Notes: generated from the letters alone by a model not told the origin. DNA of 9,249 nucleotides from Dehalococcoidia bacterium (GCA_004375675.1 SOKR01000121.1:1-9249), one strand, 5' to 3'; positions 1 to 7,047 are shown, counted from the first letter of the stretch. Translations and numbers: made by a program.

Positions 1-1045
1 GCAGGACGGCGGTGTGGTCGGCGCCGACGAAGGCGGCGATGTTGGGCAGCAGGTGTAAATAGGCCCCGGGGGCGAATTTAAGCCCCAGGCGGCTGGTTTT
101 GATGTCTATCGCCCGGCTCACGGCGGGGACAAAGGGAGCCAGCGCCAACTGCTTCACCGGCAGGCCGACCAGCAGGTGGTGCATGGCGGTATTGCCCACC
201 AGTACGGCATCAACGATTTCCCCGACCTTAGCCTTAGTTAAAGCGCAGAGGTCGCCCGCCAGCTTGTTTAAGGCTCTTACCACCAGCTTTTGCAACTGCG
301 TCGCTTTAGCCGCCGATTGCGTGGCGTAGGAGATGCGGCTGATGATGTCCTCCCCGTAGCTTATCTGGGGGTTGCTCACACCTTTAGCCGCCAGTGTCCG
401 GCCGCTGTCGAGGTCGACCAGGTAGCCCGATATCTTGGAGGTGCCCAGGTCTACCGCCAACCCCAGCTGGCGGCTGGGCCAGGGGCCGAAGGCGATTACC
501 TCATCGCCGCGGACGGAAGCCCGGCACTGCCAGTTCCAGGAGCGCAGTTGCGGCGATAGCTGGCTTAGGGCGCCGATATCGATACTATCACAGCGCAGGC
601 GGTGCTGGCGGTTGAGGGCTTTGAGCAGCCGGCCGGCATCGGCCTGCGCGTCGGTCAGCGAGGGTTTTGACAGCTTGAGCTGGTAGGGGACGACCACGGG
701 CTCGGGCTCAATGCCTACCTCCTGCCCCTCGGTCTGCACCCGCTGGGTGGTGGTCAGTGAGGCGGGGGGCAGGCCCACTTTGCCGTCGCTGGTGGGGTAG
801 GTCTGGCAGGCGAGGCGCCAGCCTTCTTTAATCTCCTGGCGGGAGTAGGCTTTGAGCTCGCTGGCGGTAGGCTTGGAGGCTGTGCCTTCTAATAGCTGCA
901 CGCGGCAGGACTGGCAGTTCCCCTCGCCGCCGCAGAGGCTGATAATGCCGATACCGGTGCTCTGGGCGCAGGCGAGAAGAGACTCGTCGGCGCGGCAGCG
1001 CCCGCTCAAGCCCAGGGGCTCAAACTTTATCTTGTATGTTTCCAT
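1..1045 (-). CDS. RACo-like corrinoid-protein reductive activator (2Fe-2S ferredoxin + ASKHA/DUF4445), 3' end beyond window
   Basis: Reading the minus strand from the ATG at 1045 gives 348 residues with no stop before the left edge. Residues 1-90 are a plant-type 2Fe-2S ferredoxin domain with cluster cysteines C38, C44 and C47 (CGGEGNCQSC) and C80 (in RLACQ). A linker region follows. From about residue 194 the ASKHA (actin-like ATPase) fold starts with the phosphate motif GLAVDLGTSK, then NPQISYGEDIISRI (225-238) and VGNTAMHHLLVG (283-294), which are typical of the DUF4445/RACo family. Known members use ATP to drive reduction of an inactive Co(II) corrinoid protein in methyl transfer (Wood-Ljungdahl CoFeSP or O-/N-demethylation). 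The family is usually about 600-650 aa, so roughly half is present. An in-frame TAG just upstream fixes the start region; the only purine-rich SD-like stretch (GGGAG) abuts the ATG, so initiation may be weak or coupled. It lies 26 bases after the CoA ligase stop and is probably co-transcribed with it. Its exact corrinoid partner cannot be told from here. Confidence 0.9.
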   Translation of the reverse strand, partial: METYKIKFEPLGLSGRCRADESLLACAQSTGIGIISLCGGEGNCQSCRVQLLEGTASKPTASELKAYSRQEIKEGWRLACQTYPTSDGKVGLPPASLTTTQRVQTEGQEVGIEPEPVVVPYQLKLSKPSLTDAQADAGRLLKALNRQHRLRCDSIDIGALSQLSPQLRSWNWQCRASVRGDEVIAFGPWPSRQLGLAVDLGTSKISGYLVDLDSGRTLAAKGVSNPQISYGEDIISRISYATQSAAKATQLQKLVVRALNKLAGDLCALTKAKVGEIVDAVLVGNTAMHHLLVGLPVKQLALAPFVPAVSRAIDIKTSRLGLKFAPGAYLHLLPNIAAFVGADHTAVL

Positions 1046-1071
1046 CTCCCGACTCTATAAGAAATGCCGAG

Positions 1072-2679
1072 TCAGCTCTTTTTCTCTTTCTGGGTTTCCT
1101 TCCGGTACTTGTCCCTCAGCTCGCGCTTCAGAATCTTGCCGGTGGGGTTCTTGGGCAGGGCATCGACAAACTCAATCGATTTCGGCGTCTTGTAACCGGC
1201 GATGTTCTTTTTGCAGAAGGCGACAATCTCCTCGGCAGTGGCTTGTTTGCCTTTCTTAAGGGCGATTACGGCGTGGACTTTTTCCACCCAGTATTCGTCG
1301 GGGACGCCGATGACGGCCGCTTCCATCACGGCGGGGTGGCGGTAGAGGACCTCTTCCACTTCTCTGGGGTAGATGTTTTCCCCGCCGCTGATAATCAGGT
1401 CTTTCTTGCGGTCGGCGATATAGATATAGCCCTCCTCGTCGAAGTAGCCCATATCGCCGGTGTGGAGCCAGCCGTTAATCAGAGCCGCCTTGGTTTCCTT
1501 GGGTTTTTTCCAGTATTCGACCATGGTCTGCTTGCTGCGCACGGCTATCTCGCCCACTTCGTCCGGCCCGACGTCGTTACCCTTTTCGTCGAGGATTCTG
1601 ACCTGCACCCCGATATCGGGCCGCCCCGCCGAAGATAGCTTCTTCTGTTCCTTGGCAGGCTTGTCCAGCACGTTGTGGTCTTCTTTGGAGAGGTGGGAGA
1701 TGGCGGGGCCGCTCTCGCTCTGCCCGTAGCCCTGGGCGAAAATAGGCCCGAAGACCTTCATCCCGCTTTTTAGCACCTCCAGGGGCATGGGCGAGGCGCC
1801 GTACCAGAAGAACTGCAACGAGCTGATATCGTATTTCTTGAGGTCGGGCAGGTTGAGTATCGCCGCCAGGTGGGTGGGCACGGAGTCCATGTGGGTGGCT
1901 TGCTCTCTCTGGATAATCTTGAGCGTTTCGGCGGCGTCGAAGAACTTGACGATGACGTTGCAGCCCGCGGTGAGGAGCGAGGAGCGGAAGTGGGTGTTGC
2001 CGGCGATATGAAAAAGCGGCGTTATCTGGACGCGTTTGTGCCCTTCCTGCAACCCCATATCAATGACCAGTATCTTGGAGTCTTCGATAAAGCGGCGCTG
2101 GGTGTAAAGAGCGCCGCGGGGGACGCCGGTGGTGCCGCTGGTGTAGATGATGCAGCAGGGGTCGTCCTCGCCCAGCTCGATGTCGGGCTCTTCCCCGGAG
2201 TTGGCTTTGATTATATCGTCATAAGCGGTCATGCCCGGGGCGGCCGTCTCCAGCGAGATGAAGTTCTTGACATTGGGCAGGCGTTCTTTAAGGGAATTGG
2301 CTACCTCGATCAGCTCTTTGCCGACAAAGATAGTATTGGTTTCGGAGTATTTGATGAGGTACTCCAGCTCGTCCTTGCCCAGCCGTGGGTTGAAGGGCGA
2401 GGCGATAAAGCCCCCCTTCATGGTCAGCCCGTATATCTCAGCGAACTCAAGGCAGCTCCAGGATAGAATGCCCAGCACGTCCCCCTTCTTGACCCCCATC
2501 TTGCGCAGCCCGTGAATCACCTTGTTGATTCGGCTGTTGTAGTCGGCGAAGGTTATCCTTCTGTCTTCGTAGACGAAGGCTTCGTCGTTGGGGTGGAGGA
2601 GCGCGTTCCTATAGATTATGTCGGCCCAGGTGCCGACGTTGTACCTTGATAGCTCCTTGAGTAAAGGGCGTTTCGACAT
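1072..2679 (-). CDS. Acyl-CoA synthetase / long- or medium-chain fatty-acid-type CoA ligase (ANL superfamily)
   Basis: A 535-aa complete AMP-forming acyl-CoA ligase, the usual length for the family. It would activate a carboxylic acid to acyl-AMP and then acyl-CoA in the cytoplasm or at the membrane face. Motifs (numbered from the chosen ATG): P-loop YTSGTTGVPRG at 179-189, with Arg where Lys is usual; YGQSES at 318-323; TGDMGYFDEEGYIYIADRKKD region at 407-427, whose Asp binds the ribose; GGENIYPREVE at 432-442; and the C-terminal catalytic lysine K515 in PKNPTGKILKR. The start is the ATG at 2679 because GGGAGG/AGGAAA sits about 8 bases upstream. A longer reading from a TTG at 2700 would put that SD inside the gene. 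The C-terminal tail is Lys/Glu-rich. The next gene, a corrinoid activator, follows after 26 bases. Substrate cannot be assigned from sequence: medium/long-chain fatty acids or aryl acids are both possible. Confidence 0.93.
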   Translation of the reverse strand: MSKRPLLKELSRYNVGTWADIIYRNALLHPNDEAFVYEDRRITFADYNSRINKVIHGLRKMGVKKGDVLGILSWSCLEFAEIYGLTMKGGFIASPFNPRLGKDELEYLIKYSETNTIFVGKELIEVANSLKERLPNVKNFISLETAAPGMTAYDDIIKANSGEEPDIELGEDDPCCIIYTSGTTGVPRGALYTQRRFIEDSKILVIDMGLQEGHKRVQITPLFHIAGNTHFRSSLLTAGCNVIVKFFDAAETLKIIQREQATHMDSVPTHLAAILNLPDLKKYDISSLQFFWYGASPMPLEVLKSGMKVFGPIFAQGYGQSESGPAISHLSKEDHNVLDKPAKEQKKLSSAGRPDIGVQVRILDEKGNDVGPDEVGEIAVRSKQTMVEYWKKPKETKAALINGWLHTGDMGYFDEEGYIYIADRKKDLIISGGENIYPREVEEVLYRHPAVMEAAVIGVPDEYWVEKVHAVIALKKGKQATAEEIVAFCKKNIAGYKTPKSIEFVDALPKNPTGKILKRELRDKYRKETQKEKKS

Positions 2680-2771
2680 GACTTGTTTCCTCCCAAACAA
2701 TCTTCAGCTCTAGGCTGCAACTGGCTAAAGTGGTATAAATTGCCAGTATAAAATGGACAAATCAAACATTC

Positions 2772-2808
2772 GGGGTCGGGTGGGGAAAATCCCCCTGCCC
2801 TTGACCCG
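2772..2808 (-). promoter_or_regulatory. GC-rich hairpin in the CoA-ligase leader
   Basis: An imperfect inverted repeat. On the plus strand GGGTC (2773-2777) pairs with GACCC (2803-2807), GGG (2778-2780) with CCC (2798-2800), and GGGGA (2782-2786) with TCCCC (2790-2794), around an AAA loop. That makes 13 pairs with small internal bulges. If the promoter at 2822-2851 is used, the hairpin lies within the first ~10-45 nt of the ligase mRNA. No U-tract follows on either strand, so it is not a standard intrinsic terminator. It could stabilise the 5' end, bind a protein as a DNA palindrome, or control expression. The structure is seen; the function is inferred. Confidence 0.5.
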
Positions 2809-2821
2809 AAAAACTAGCAAC

Positions 2822-2851
2822 ATACTAAACCCTACGGCGTTTAACTGTCAA
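2822..2851 (-). promoter_or_regulatory. Sigma-70-type promoter for the CoA ligase / corrinoid activator pair
   Basis: On the minus strand a perfect -35 TTGACA (2851-2846) is followed after 18 bases by TAGTAT (2827-2822), which matches four of six positions of TATAAT. It predicts a start near 2815 and a leader of about 135 nt before the ligase ATG, long enough to hold the hairpin at 2772-2808. A second, weaker candidate on the same strand is TTGTCC (2760-2755), 17 bases, TATACC (2737-2732). It would bypass the hairpin. Confidence 0.55.
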
Positions 2852-2890
2852 TATCCGGCGACGCCTGAAAGGCCGAGGAGAGCCAGAGCC

Positions 2891-2919
2891 TTGAAATGTA
2901 GCATAGATTTAAGTATAAT
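2891..2919 (+). promoter_or_regulatory. Sigma-70-type promoter for the HAD phosphatase gene
   Basis: TTGAAA (2891-2896), a 17-base spacer, then a perfect TATAAT (2914-2919). The predicted start is near 2926, about 37 nt ahead of the phosphatase ATG at 2963. This is the best promoter match in the window. It lies back to back with the ligase promoter, so the two transcription units diverge from a shared regulatory region of about 280 bases (2680-2962). Confidence 0.75.
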
Positions 2920-2962
2920 CCTGCTCTAGTGCTACCCACTATGGGTTCTTTAAGTTCGAAAG

Positions 2963-3592
2963 ATGATTATTCAGAGCGATTTTGACGGCACCCTTACCGA
3001 AGAAGATGTCAGTTTTGCCCTGCTCGACGCCTTCGCTGAAGGCGACTGGCGTAAACTTTACGAGCAATACCGGCAGAGCAAGATGACGGTGAGCGCCTTC
3101 AATGCTAAAGCCTTCACCATGGTCAAAGCCAGCCGCGACGAGCTGCTGCGGGTCGCCCGCGAAGACGTTAAGCTGCGCGAGGGGCTGCGCAACCTGGTCA
3201 GCTATTGCCAGGAAAGGGGCTTTCGCTTCCTGGTGGTCAGCAACGGGCTGGATTTCTATGTCAAGGCAATCCTGGAGGATGTGGGCTTGGGTAACATCGA
3301 GGTCTATGCCGCCCGGACCCAGTTCGGCCCCGACGGGCTCGATGTGCAGTATATCGGCCCCGAAGGCAAGGTGCTCAAAAAGGGTTTCAAGAAGGCTTAC
3401 ACCAAGCTATTCCTCAAGCAGGGCTACCAGGTGGCGTGCATCGGCAACGGTCCTTCCGATTTCTTCCCCGCGGAGCTGGCTCAGCACGTCTTTGCCCGTG
3501 ATGCGCTGATGGATATCTGCAAAGCGAAGAAGCTGAAGTGTCAGCCCTTCGAAGACCTCAACGATGTCGTCAGTGGCTTAGAGAAGCTCTAG
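2963..3592 (+). CDS. HAD-IB family phosphatase, MtnX-like
   Basis: A 209-aa cytosolic haloacid-dehalogenase-superfamily phosphatase. Motif I is SDFDGTLT at residues 5-12, with nucleophile Asp6 and acid/base Asp8. Motif II is the serine in VVSNG (Ser93), and the motif III lysine is probably in KVLKKGFKK (136-144). Motif IV is IGNGPSDFF (160-168). An Asn at 162 replaces the usual first acidic residue of GDGxSD, while Asp166 is kept. The helical cap between motifs I and II and the length match MtnX-type enzymes, whose founding member dephosphorylates a methylthio-pentenyl phosphate in the methionine salvage pathway. No salvage genes are nearby, so the substrate is open. It could equally be a phosphoserine phosphatase-like or other small-metabolite phosphatase. 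The SD is poor (CGAAAG just before ATG), but the start sits right at the motif I strand as in relatives. It is the only plus-strand gene in the window. Confidence 0.85.
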   Translation: MIIQSDFDGTLTEEDVSFALLDAFAEGDWRKLYEQYRQSKMTVSAFNAKAFTMVKASRDELLRVAREDVKLREGLRNLVSYCQERGFRFLVVSNGLDFYVKAILEDVGLGNIEVYAARTQFGPDGLDVQYIGPEGKVLKKGFKKAYTKLFLKQGYQVACIGNGPSDFFPAELAQHVFARDALMDICKAKKLKCQPFEDLNDVVSGLEKL

Positions 3593-3603
3593 GCCGAGTT
3601 TTT
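3577..3603 (+). terminator. Possible weak intrinsic terminator after the HAD phosphatase
   Basis: CTTAGAG (3577-3583) and CTCTAGG (3587-3593) form a 7-bp stem with one G-T pair around AAG. After five bases comes TTTTT (3599-3603). It overlaps the phosphatase stop codon and the 9-base gap to the converging HerA gene. The stem is AU-rich and set back from the T-run, so termination would be inefficient. No comparable signal is seen for HerA on the other strand. Confidence 0.3.
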
Positions 3604-5215
3604 ATTCCCACAACTTTTCTAAATCTTTTTCCGTCCCCGCTTTGCCCTCGCCGGTAAATTCCCGGTAAGACTGCGCCGAGCCGTATTCGCGGGGCTGAAA
3701 AGCCACCGGCATGGGCACGGCGTGTCCGAAGGCGAGCGCCTGCCGTTTGGCGGCGAGCTTGGCCAGGACCGATTTAAGCTCGTTTCTCCCCGATACGCCG
3801 GCGAGCACGCTATCGATATCGCGCTCGTTGTCCAGCAGGCAGGTTATCTTGGTGCCCATCTGCGACATAACCTCGCTGTCGATGCCGCTGGGCCTCTGGT
3901 CGATAACCAGCAGGGTGACGTTATACTTTCTCATCTCGCGGGCGATGGTGCTGAAGATGGTCTGGCCGGCGACCTCGGGGTTGAGGAACTTGTGGGCTTC
4001 TTCGATGGTTATAACCAGCGGTGTGGGCTTAGTGGTATCCTCGGCCATGGCTTGTTCCATCCTCTGCTGGTATTGGGCGTAGATGCGCCGACTGAGCATG
4101 TTGGCCACCAGGATATAAGCCGTGATATCGCGGTAGCGGCCGAACTCCAGCACCACGTTGGTGCCGCGGTCGAGGTGTTCCAGGATGGCTTTCACGGCGT
4201 TGGTGGGGGGCTTGGGCTCGATAAAGGGCAGACGCTGGATGGTGGAAAGCCCCCGCCGCAGGTTCTGGAAAGTGCTCTCATGGATATCAAGCTCGTCCAG
4301 CAGAGCTCTGGTTTCTTCGGATTCCCTCGGCTCCAGGGTCTGGCCCAGCCAGCCCTTGCCGAAGCGCTGCCGCAGGCGGTAGACTGCTTCCGTGGCCTGC
4401 TCGGTGAGGTTCAGCGTCTGGCGCAGCAGGGATATGTCCGCCGGCTCAATCTCGTCGTAGCCGATTTTAACCGCGAAATCGGTGATTACCTTGCGGTGAC
4501 GGGAATTTTCCTCGTCCAGCGTGAATACAGCCACATTGGAGGGGAAAAGCTGTTTTAAGCCCTTGACCTTGTTGCCCTTTTCGCTGATGCCTTCCCAGCC
4601 GTATTCGTTATGCATATCGAAGACCAGGTTGACCGCCTGGCTCTTTTGCAGCATGCCGATGAGCAGGATGCGGGTAAGAAAGGTCTTGCCCGTGCCGCTC
4701 TTGCCGAAGATGCCGTTGGAGCGCTTGACGAACTCCTCCAGGTCGAGGCAGAGCTTGGTCTCCATGTCCAGCGGGTTGCCGATGAAAAATCTCTTGGCGT
4801 CCTCGGCGCCGAAGACCAGCTCCACGTCCCGCTCCGAAGCCAGGTTGACCACGGAGAAGTGGCTGGGCACGGTCTTGACGGGCTGGGGTCCTTCGAGCAG
4901 GCTGTCGGCATCGCCGCCGATGACCAGGGTGGGGGTAACGTGCAAAGTGCCGAAGGTGCTGGTGCCCGCCAGGACCTCGGCGATAAAGGGGTCGGCGACG
5001 TCGGGCGGGGTGAGGGAAAGCTTCTGGTCGGTCATTCCCAGGCTGACCTCGCTTATCATGCCGAAGAAGCGCCGCTTTGTCCCCTCGATAGTGACGAAGC
5101 GCCCCACCGCCATATCCTCGATGGAAGTCGAGCTGTCCAGCTTGACCTCCACCCCCTTGCCCAGTGAGCCGGAGACGACGATGCCCAGTTTTTGAAGCGA
5201 CTTATCCTGTGTCAC
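3602..5215 (-). CDS. herA: HerA-type DNA-translocating ATPase (HAS-barrel + FtsK/HerA P-loop domain)
   Basis: A 537-aa protein with an N-terminal HAS-barrel (about residues 8-110) followed by an FtsK/HerA-superfamily ATPase core. Walker A is GKSGTGKT (171-178). Walker B is VITIEEAHKF (401-410) with the signature Glu-Glu-Ala-His. A downstream DQRPSGID (439-446) gives the Gln/Arg sensor region, and FSTIAREMRKYNV (421-433) carries conserved arginines. Known HerA forms a hexameric ring that pumps double-stranded DNA and works with the NurA nuclease in end resection. The length fits HerA. The start is a GTG at 5215 with GAGGAGAGG a short way upstream; it lies 4 bases after the membrane-protein gene and is the last gene of the minus-strand operon. 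NurA is encoded further upstream in the same direction, which supports the DNA-repair role. HerA-like ATPases also occur in phage-defence systems, but no defence effector is recognised here. Confidence 0.9.
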   Translation of the reverse strand: MTQDKSLQKLGIVVSGSLGKGVEVKLDSSTSIEDMAVGRFVTIEGTKRRFFGMISEVSLGMTDQKLSLTPPDVADPFIAEVLAGTSTFGTLHVTPTLVIGGDADSLLEGPQPVKTVPSHFSVVNLASERDVELVFGAEDAKRFFIGNPLDMETKLCLDLEEFVKRSNGIFGKSGTGKTFLTRILLIGMLQKSQAVNLVFDMHNEYGWEGISEKGNKVKGLKQLFPSNVAVFTLDEENSRHRKVITDFAVKIGYDEIEPADISLLRQTLNLTEQATEAVYRLRQRFGKGWLGQTLEPRESEETRALLDELDIHESTFQNLRRGLSTIQRLPFIEPKPPTNAVKAILEHLDRGTNVVLEFGRYRDITAYILVANMLSRRIYAQYQQRMEQAMAEDTTKPTPLVITIEEAHKFLNPEVAGQTIFSTIAREMRKYNVTLLVIDQRPSGIDSEVMSQMGTKITCLLDNERDIDSVLAGVSGRNELKSVLAKLAAKRQALAFGHAVPMPVAFQPREYGSAQSYREFTGEGKAGTEKDLEKLWE

Positions 5216-5219
5216 GCTG

Positions 5220-5600
5220 CTATCCTCTCCTCTTTTTCCTCTTACCTAAAGGAATGACTCCAATCGCGGTCAAAACCAAGAAGCTGCCGGCAACGAAGCA
5301 CGCCGTAACGGCGATGAAGAAAATATCGGGGCGCGGCTCTATGGCGGGGTCAAAAGCCCAAAGCAGCAGGTAAAACAGGGCCATGCAGGATAGAGCCCCG
5401 CCGGTGAAACCACCGTAAATGGGCCACCGCCAGGCTATAAAGGTGACGATAAGAGCCGGGAGAGCAACCATACAGAAAACGAGAATATCAAAATAGAAGG
5501 GTTCGTCCGAATTGTGCCGGGCAATGACACCGCCGATGGCGATGATTACGCCCAGGAGCATCACCGCGAGTCCTATTTTGTGTAGTTTCGGCATCATCAT
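5220..5600 (-). CDS. Small four-helix integral membrane protein of unknown function
   Basis: A 126-aa protein not recognised as a named family. Hydrophobic segments lie at about residues 9-27, 39-57, 62-83 and 92-116, so four membrane helices are likely. Both short termini carry positive charge (PKLHK at the N-terminus, GKRKKRRG at the C-terminus), so both ends should face the cytoplasm. The loops are small and there are no obvious catalytic motifs. Three consecutive ATG codons (5600, 5597, 5594) leave the exact start uncertain by two residues, and the SD is weak. It lies 10 bases after the HAS-barrel gene and 4 bases before herA, so it is almost certainly co-transcribed with them. That position could mean membrane tethering of the HerA machine, but this is only inference. 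It may simply be a passenger. Confidence 0.8.
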   Translation of the reverse strand: MMMPKLHKIGLAVMLLGVIIAIGGVIARHNSDEPFYFDILVFCMVALPALIVTFIAWRWPIYGGFTGGALSCMALFYLLLWAFDPAIEPRPDIFFIAVTACFVAGSFLVLTAIGVIPLGKRKKRRG

Positions 5601-5610
5601 ATCAAGCCCA

Positions 5611-6210
5611 CTATGAAAGGGGATTCAACCTCCCCAGTATGGCGTTGAGCTGGTTGAGGTTGCCGCTGAGCAAGATGGCTAGTTCCTTGCCCGCCGCCAC
5701 CAGAAAGGCGCGGGGGTCTTTATGCGCCCGGCTCATCTGGCGCAACGAGGCGCTGACCAGCTCCTCGGCGGGAACGGGCAGATTGGCGTTGAGCAATATG
5801 TTTAAGAATCCGAAAGACTGCCCGAACTCCATGACCTCGGCGGGGGTGCACTGGTAGACGAAGCTGTGGATGCGGGCGGGCTGGGGGGGCAAATGATGAT
5901 AGAGCTTATCGCCCTCTTTGTGTCCCACCACCACCGCCCCGAATTCGCTCCTGAGCAGCTTGGTCAGCTGCGGAGACGAACTATAGATTGCCTCCTCGCT
6001 GGTTTCGTCCTTGCCGCGGGCGATAGGGCGGCGCCCCGGTTCCAGGCTGGTGGTGGCGGCGTTATAGACGATGGCGTAGAGCTGGGCTGACGAATCCCCG
6101 GTCTTGACCAGGCTGCCCAGCGGCGGTATTTCGTACAGCTCGTAGCATTGGGCGGTAAAGGCGGTGGTGCTGGCTTCGATTACCTCGCCGACTCTTTCTT
6201 TTTCAGGCAT
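5611..6210 (-). CDS. Stand-alone HAS-barrel domain protein associated with HerA
   Basis: A 199-aa protein. Residues about 5-105 resemble the HAS-barrel (the beta-barrel shared by HerA and ATP-synthase subunits): RVGEVIEASTTAFTAQCYEL at the start, then PPLGSLVK (29-36) and the region around EPGRRPIARGKDE (57-69). The remainder (about 115-199) is predicted to be mainly helical. Proteins of this type, without an ATPase domain, are known beside HerA/NurA genes in bacteria and are thought to be accessory or regulatory partners, perhaps mixing into or capping the HerA ring. The start follows the LOG gene by a single base, with AAGGGA as SD inside the LOG 3' end, so translation is probably coupled. 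It is cytosolic, with no signal or membrane segment. The family assignment is by pattern recognition; the partner role is inferred from linkage. Confidence 0.75.
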   Translation of the reverse strand: MPEKERVGEVIEASTTAFTAQCYELYEIPPLGSLVKTGDSSAQLYAIVYNAATTSLEPGRRPIARGKDETSEEAIYSSSPQLTKLLRSEFGAVVVGHKEGDKLYHHLPPQPARIHSFVYQCTPAEVMEFGQSFGFLNILLNANLPVPAEELVSASLRQMSRAHKDPRAFLVAAGKELAILLSGNLNQLNAILGRLNPLS

Positions 6211-6211
6211 T

Positions 6212-6910
6212 TTATTTTCCCTTCATCTTGGCTGGCAGCGCCTTCTTGCCCACCAACTTGTGCTTGGTGTACCAGGTCTGGACAGCCTCGACCACCTCTT
6301 CGGGTCGGTCGCAGACAATGAGCAGGTCGAGGTCTTCTGCGGAGACGTATCCCTTGTCCAGCACCGTGCTTTTCAGCCAGTCGAGAAAACCCTTCCAGTA
6401 GCGGCTGTTGAATATTATCACCGGGAAGGGCTTTATCTTGAGGGTCTGCATCAGGGTCAATACCTCGGTCAGCTCGTCGAGCGTGCCTAAGCCACCGGGG
6501 ATGATGACGAAGGCGGTGGCATACTTTACCAGCATGACCTTGCGGGCGAAGAAGTGGTGAAAGACTATGGACTTGGTGGTGTAGACGTTGCCGGTCTGTT
6601 CCTGGGGCAGGTCGATATTCAGCCCCACCGATTCCACCCCGGCCCTGAGCGCACCCCTGTTGGCGGCTTCCATCGCCCCCGGCCCCCCGCCCGTTATTAT
6701 GGAAAAGCCGAGCTGCCCCAGCCGGTAGGCTATTTCCTCGGTCTGGGTGTAGAGCTTGTCGCCCTCTTTAAGGCGTGCCGAGCCGTAGATGGAGACCGCC
6801 GGCTCGATACCGGTGAGGGTGTCGAAGCCCTCCACCAGCTCCCCGATGATGCGGAACATCCGCCACGATTCTTCCTTGGCAAGCTCGTTGATTTCATATT
6901 CGTTCGGCAT
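6212..6910 (-). CDS. LOG family protein (TIGR00730-type Rossmann-fold nucleotide 5'-monophosphate phosphoribohydrolase)
   Basis: A 232-aa cytosolic Rossmann-like protein with both LOG hallmarks: GGGPGAMEAANRGA (74-87) and PGGLGTLDELTE (138-149), the PGGxGTxxE active-site motif. The conserved Arg123-Lys124 (FFARKVML) lies between them. An N-terminal extension of about 35 residues precedes the first strand (VSIYGSAR), as in the longer bacterial LOG group. Known LOG enzymes split N6-modified AMP or other nucleoside monophosphates into base and ribose 5-phosphate. The substrate here is unknown. The start at 6910 has GGGAGG five bases upstream. The gene is the first of a tight four-gene run (LOG, HAS-barrel, membrane protein, HerA) and follows a lysine-rich mini-gene by 38 bases. 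Its link to a DNA-end-processing operon is unusual enough to note, although LOG genes are common in bacteria. Confidence 0.9.
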   Translation of the reverse strand: MPNEYEINELAKEESWRMFRIIGELVEGFDTLTGIEPAVSIYGSARLKEGDKLYTQTEEIAYRLGQLGFSIITGGGPGAMEAANRGALRAGVESVGLNIDLPQEQTGNVYTTKSIVFHHFFARKVMLVKYATAFVIIPGGLGTLDELTEVLTLMQTLKIKPFPVIIFNSRYWKGFLDWLKSTVLDKGYVSAEDLDLLIVCDRPEEVVEAVQTWYTKHKLVGKKALPAKMKGK

Positions 6911-6940
6911 ATCGTCCTCCCCGCAGGTCTCACGATTTGC

Positions 6941-7030
6941 TTAAATGACTATTTTTTCTTGGCGGCCTGTTTTTCCAGCTTTGACTTCTTGGGCTTCTTT
7001 ACGTTCTTTCTGCCTTTAGTTCCCATGATT
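6941..7030 (-). repeat. Direct repeat copy A (contains lysine-rich mini-gene)
   Basis: This 90-base block matches 7996-8086 with four substitutions and one single-base indel. Both are in the same orientation about 1.05 kb apart and bracket the lipoprotein gene. The similarity covers the 25-codon mini-gene plus about ten bases past its stop and four bases before its start, then ends on both sides. Two of the four substitutions are silent and the other two make one Val/Ile exchange, so the coding content appears to be what is conserved. Confidence 0.85.
6949..7026 (-). CDS. 25-aa lysine-rich miniprotein, copy A
   Basis: Begins MGTKGRKNVKKPKKSK and ends AAKKK: 11 Lys and 1 Arg against 1 Glu in 25 residues, so net charge is about +11. 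A strong SD (AGGAGG) sits about five bases before the ATG at 7026, 21 bases after the lipoprotein stop. That good SD, plus a second copy with silent differences, argues that it is a real gene despite its length. No known fold is recognised. Such basic peptides can bind RNA, DNA or ribosomes, but that is only a guess from charge. It is co-directional with the LOG-HerA run that starts 38 bases downstream. Confidence 0.75.
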   Translation of the reverse strand: MGTKGRKNVKKPKKSKLEKQAAKKK

Positions 7031-7047
7031 TTCCTCCTCTTTCTGAA

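Noticed and set aside
2680..2700. N-terminal extension of the CoA ligase from a TTG at 2700
   Set aside because: The extra seven codons contain the SD (GGGAGG) of the ATG at 2679, which is the better start.
2941..2985. 14-codon upstream ORF overlapping the start of the HAD phosphatase
   Set aside because: It has no SD and no sign of conservation, and it could arise by chance in a short leader.
3722..4558. 278-codon plus-strand open frame opposite herA
   Set aside because: It lies wholly antisense to well-supported HerA motifs, has no SD or recognisable domain, and is typical of open complementary frames in GC-rich DNA. The same applies to 1036-1638, 1870-2466, 4521-5195 and 6554-7144.
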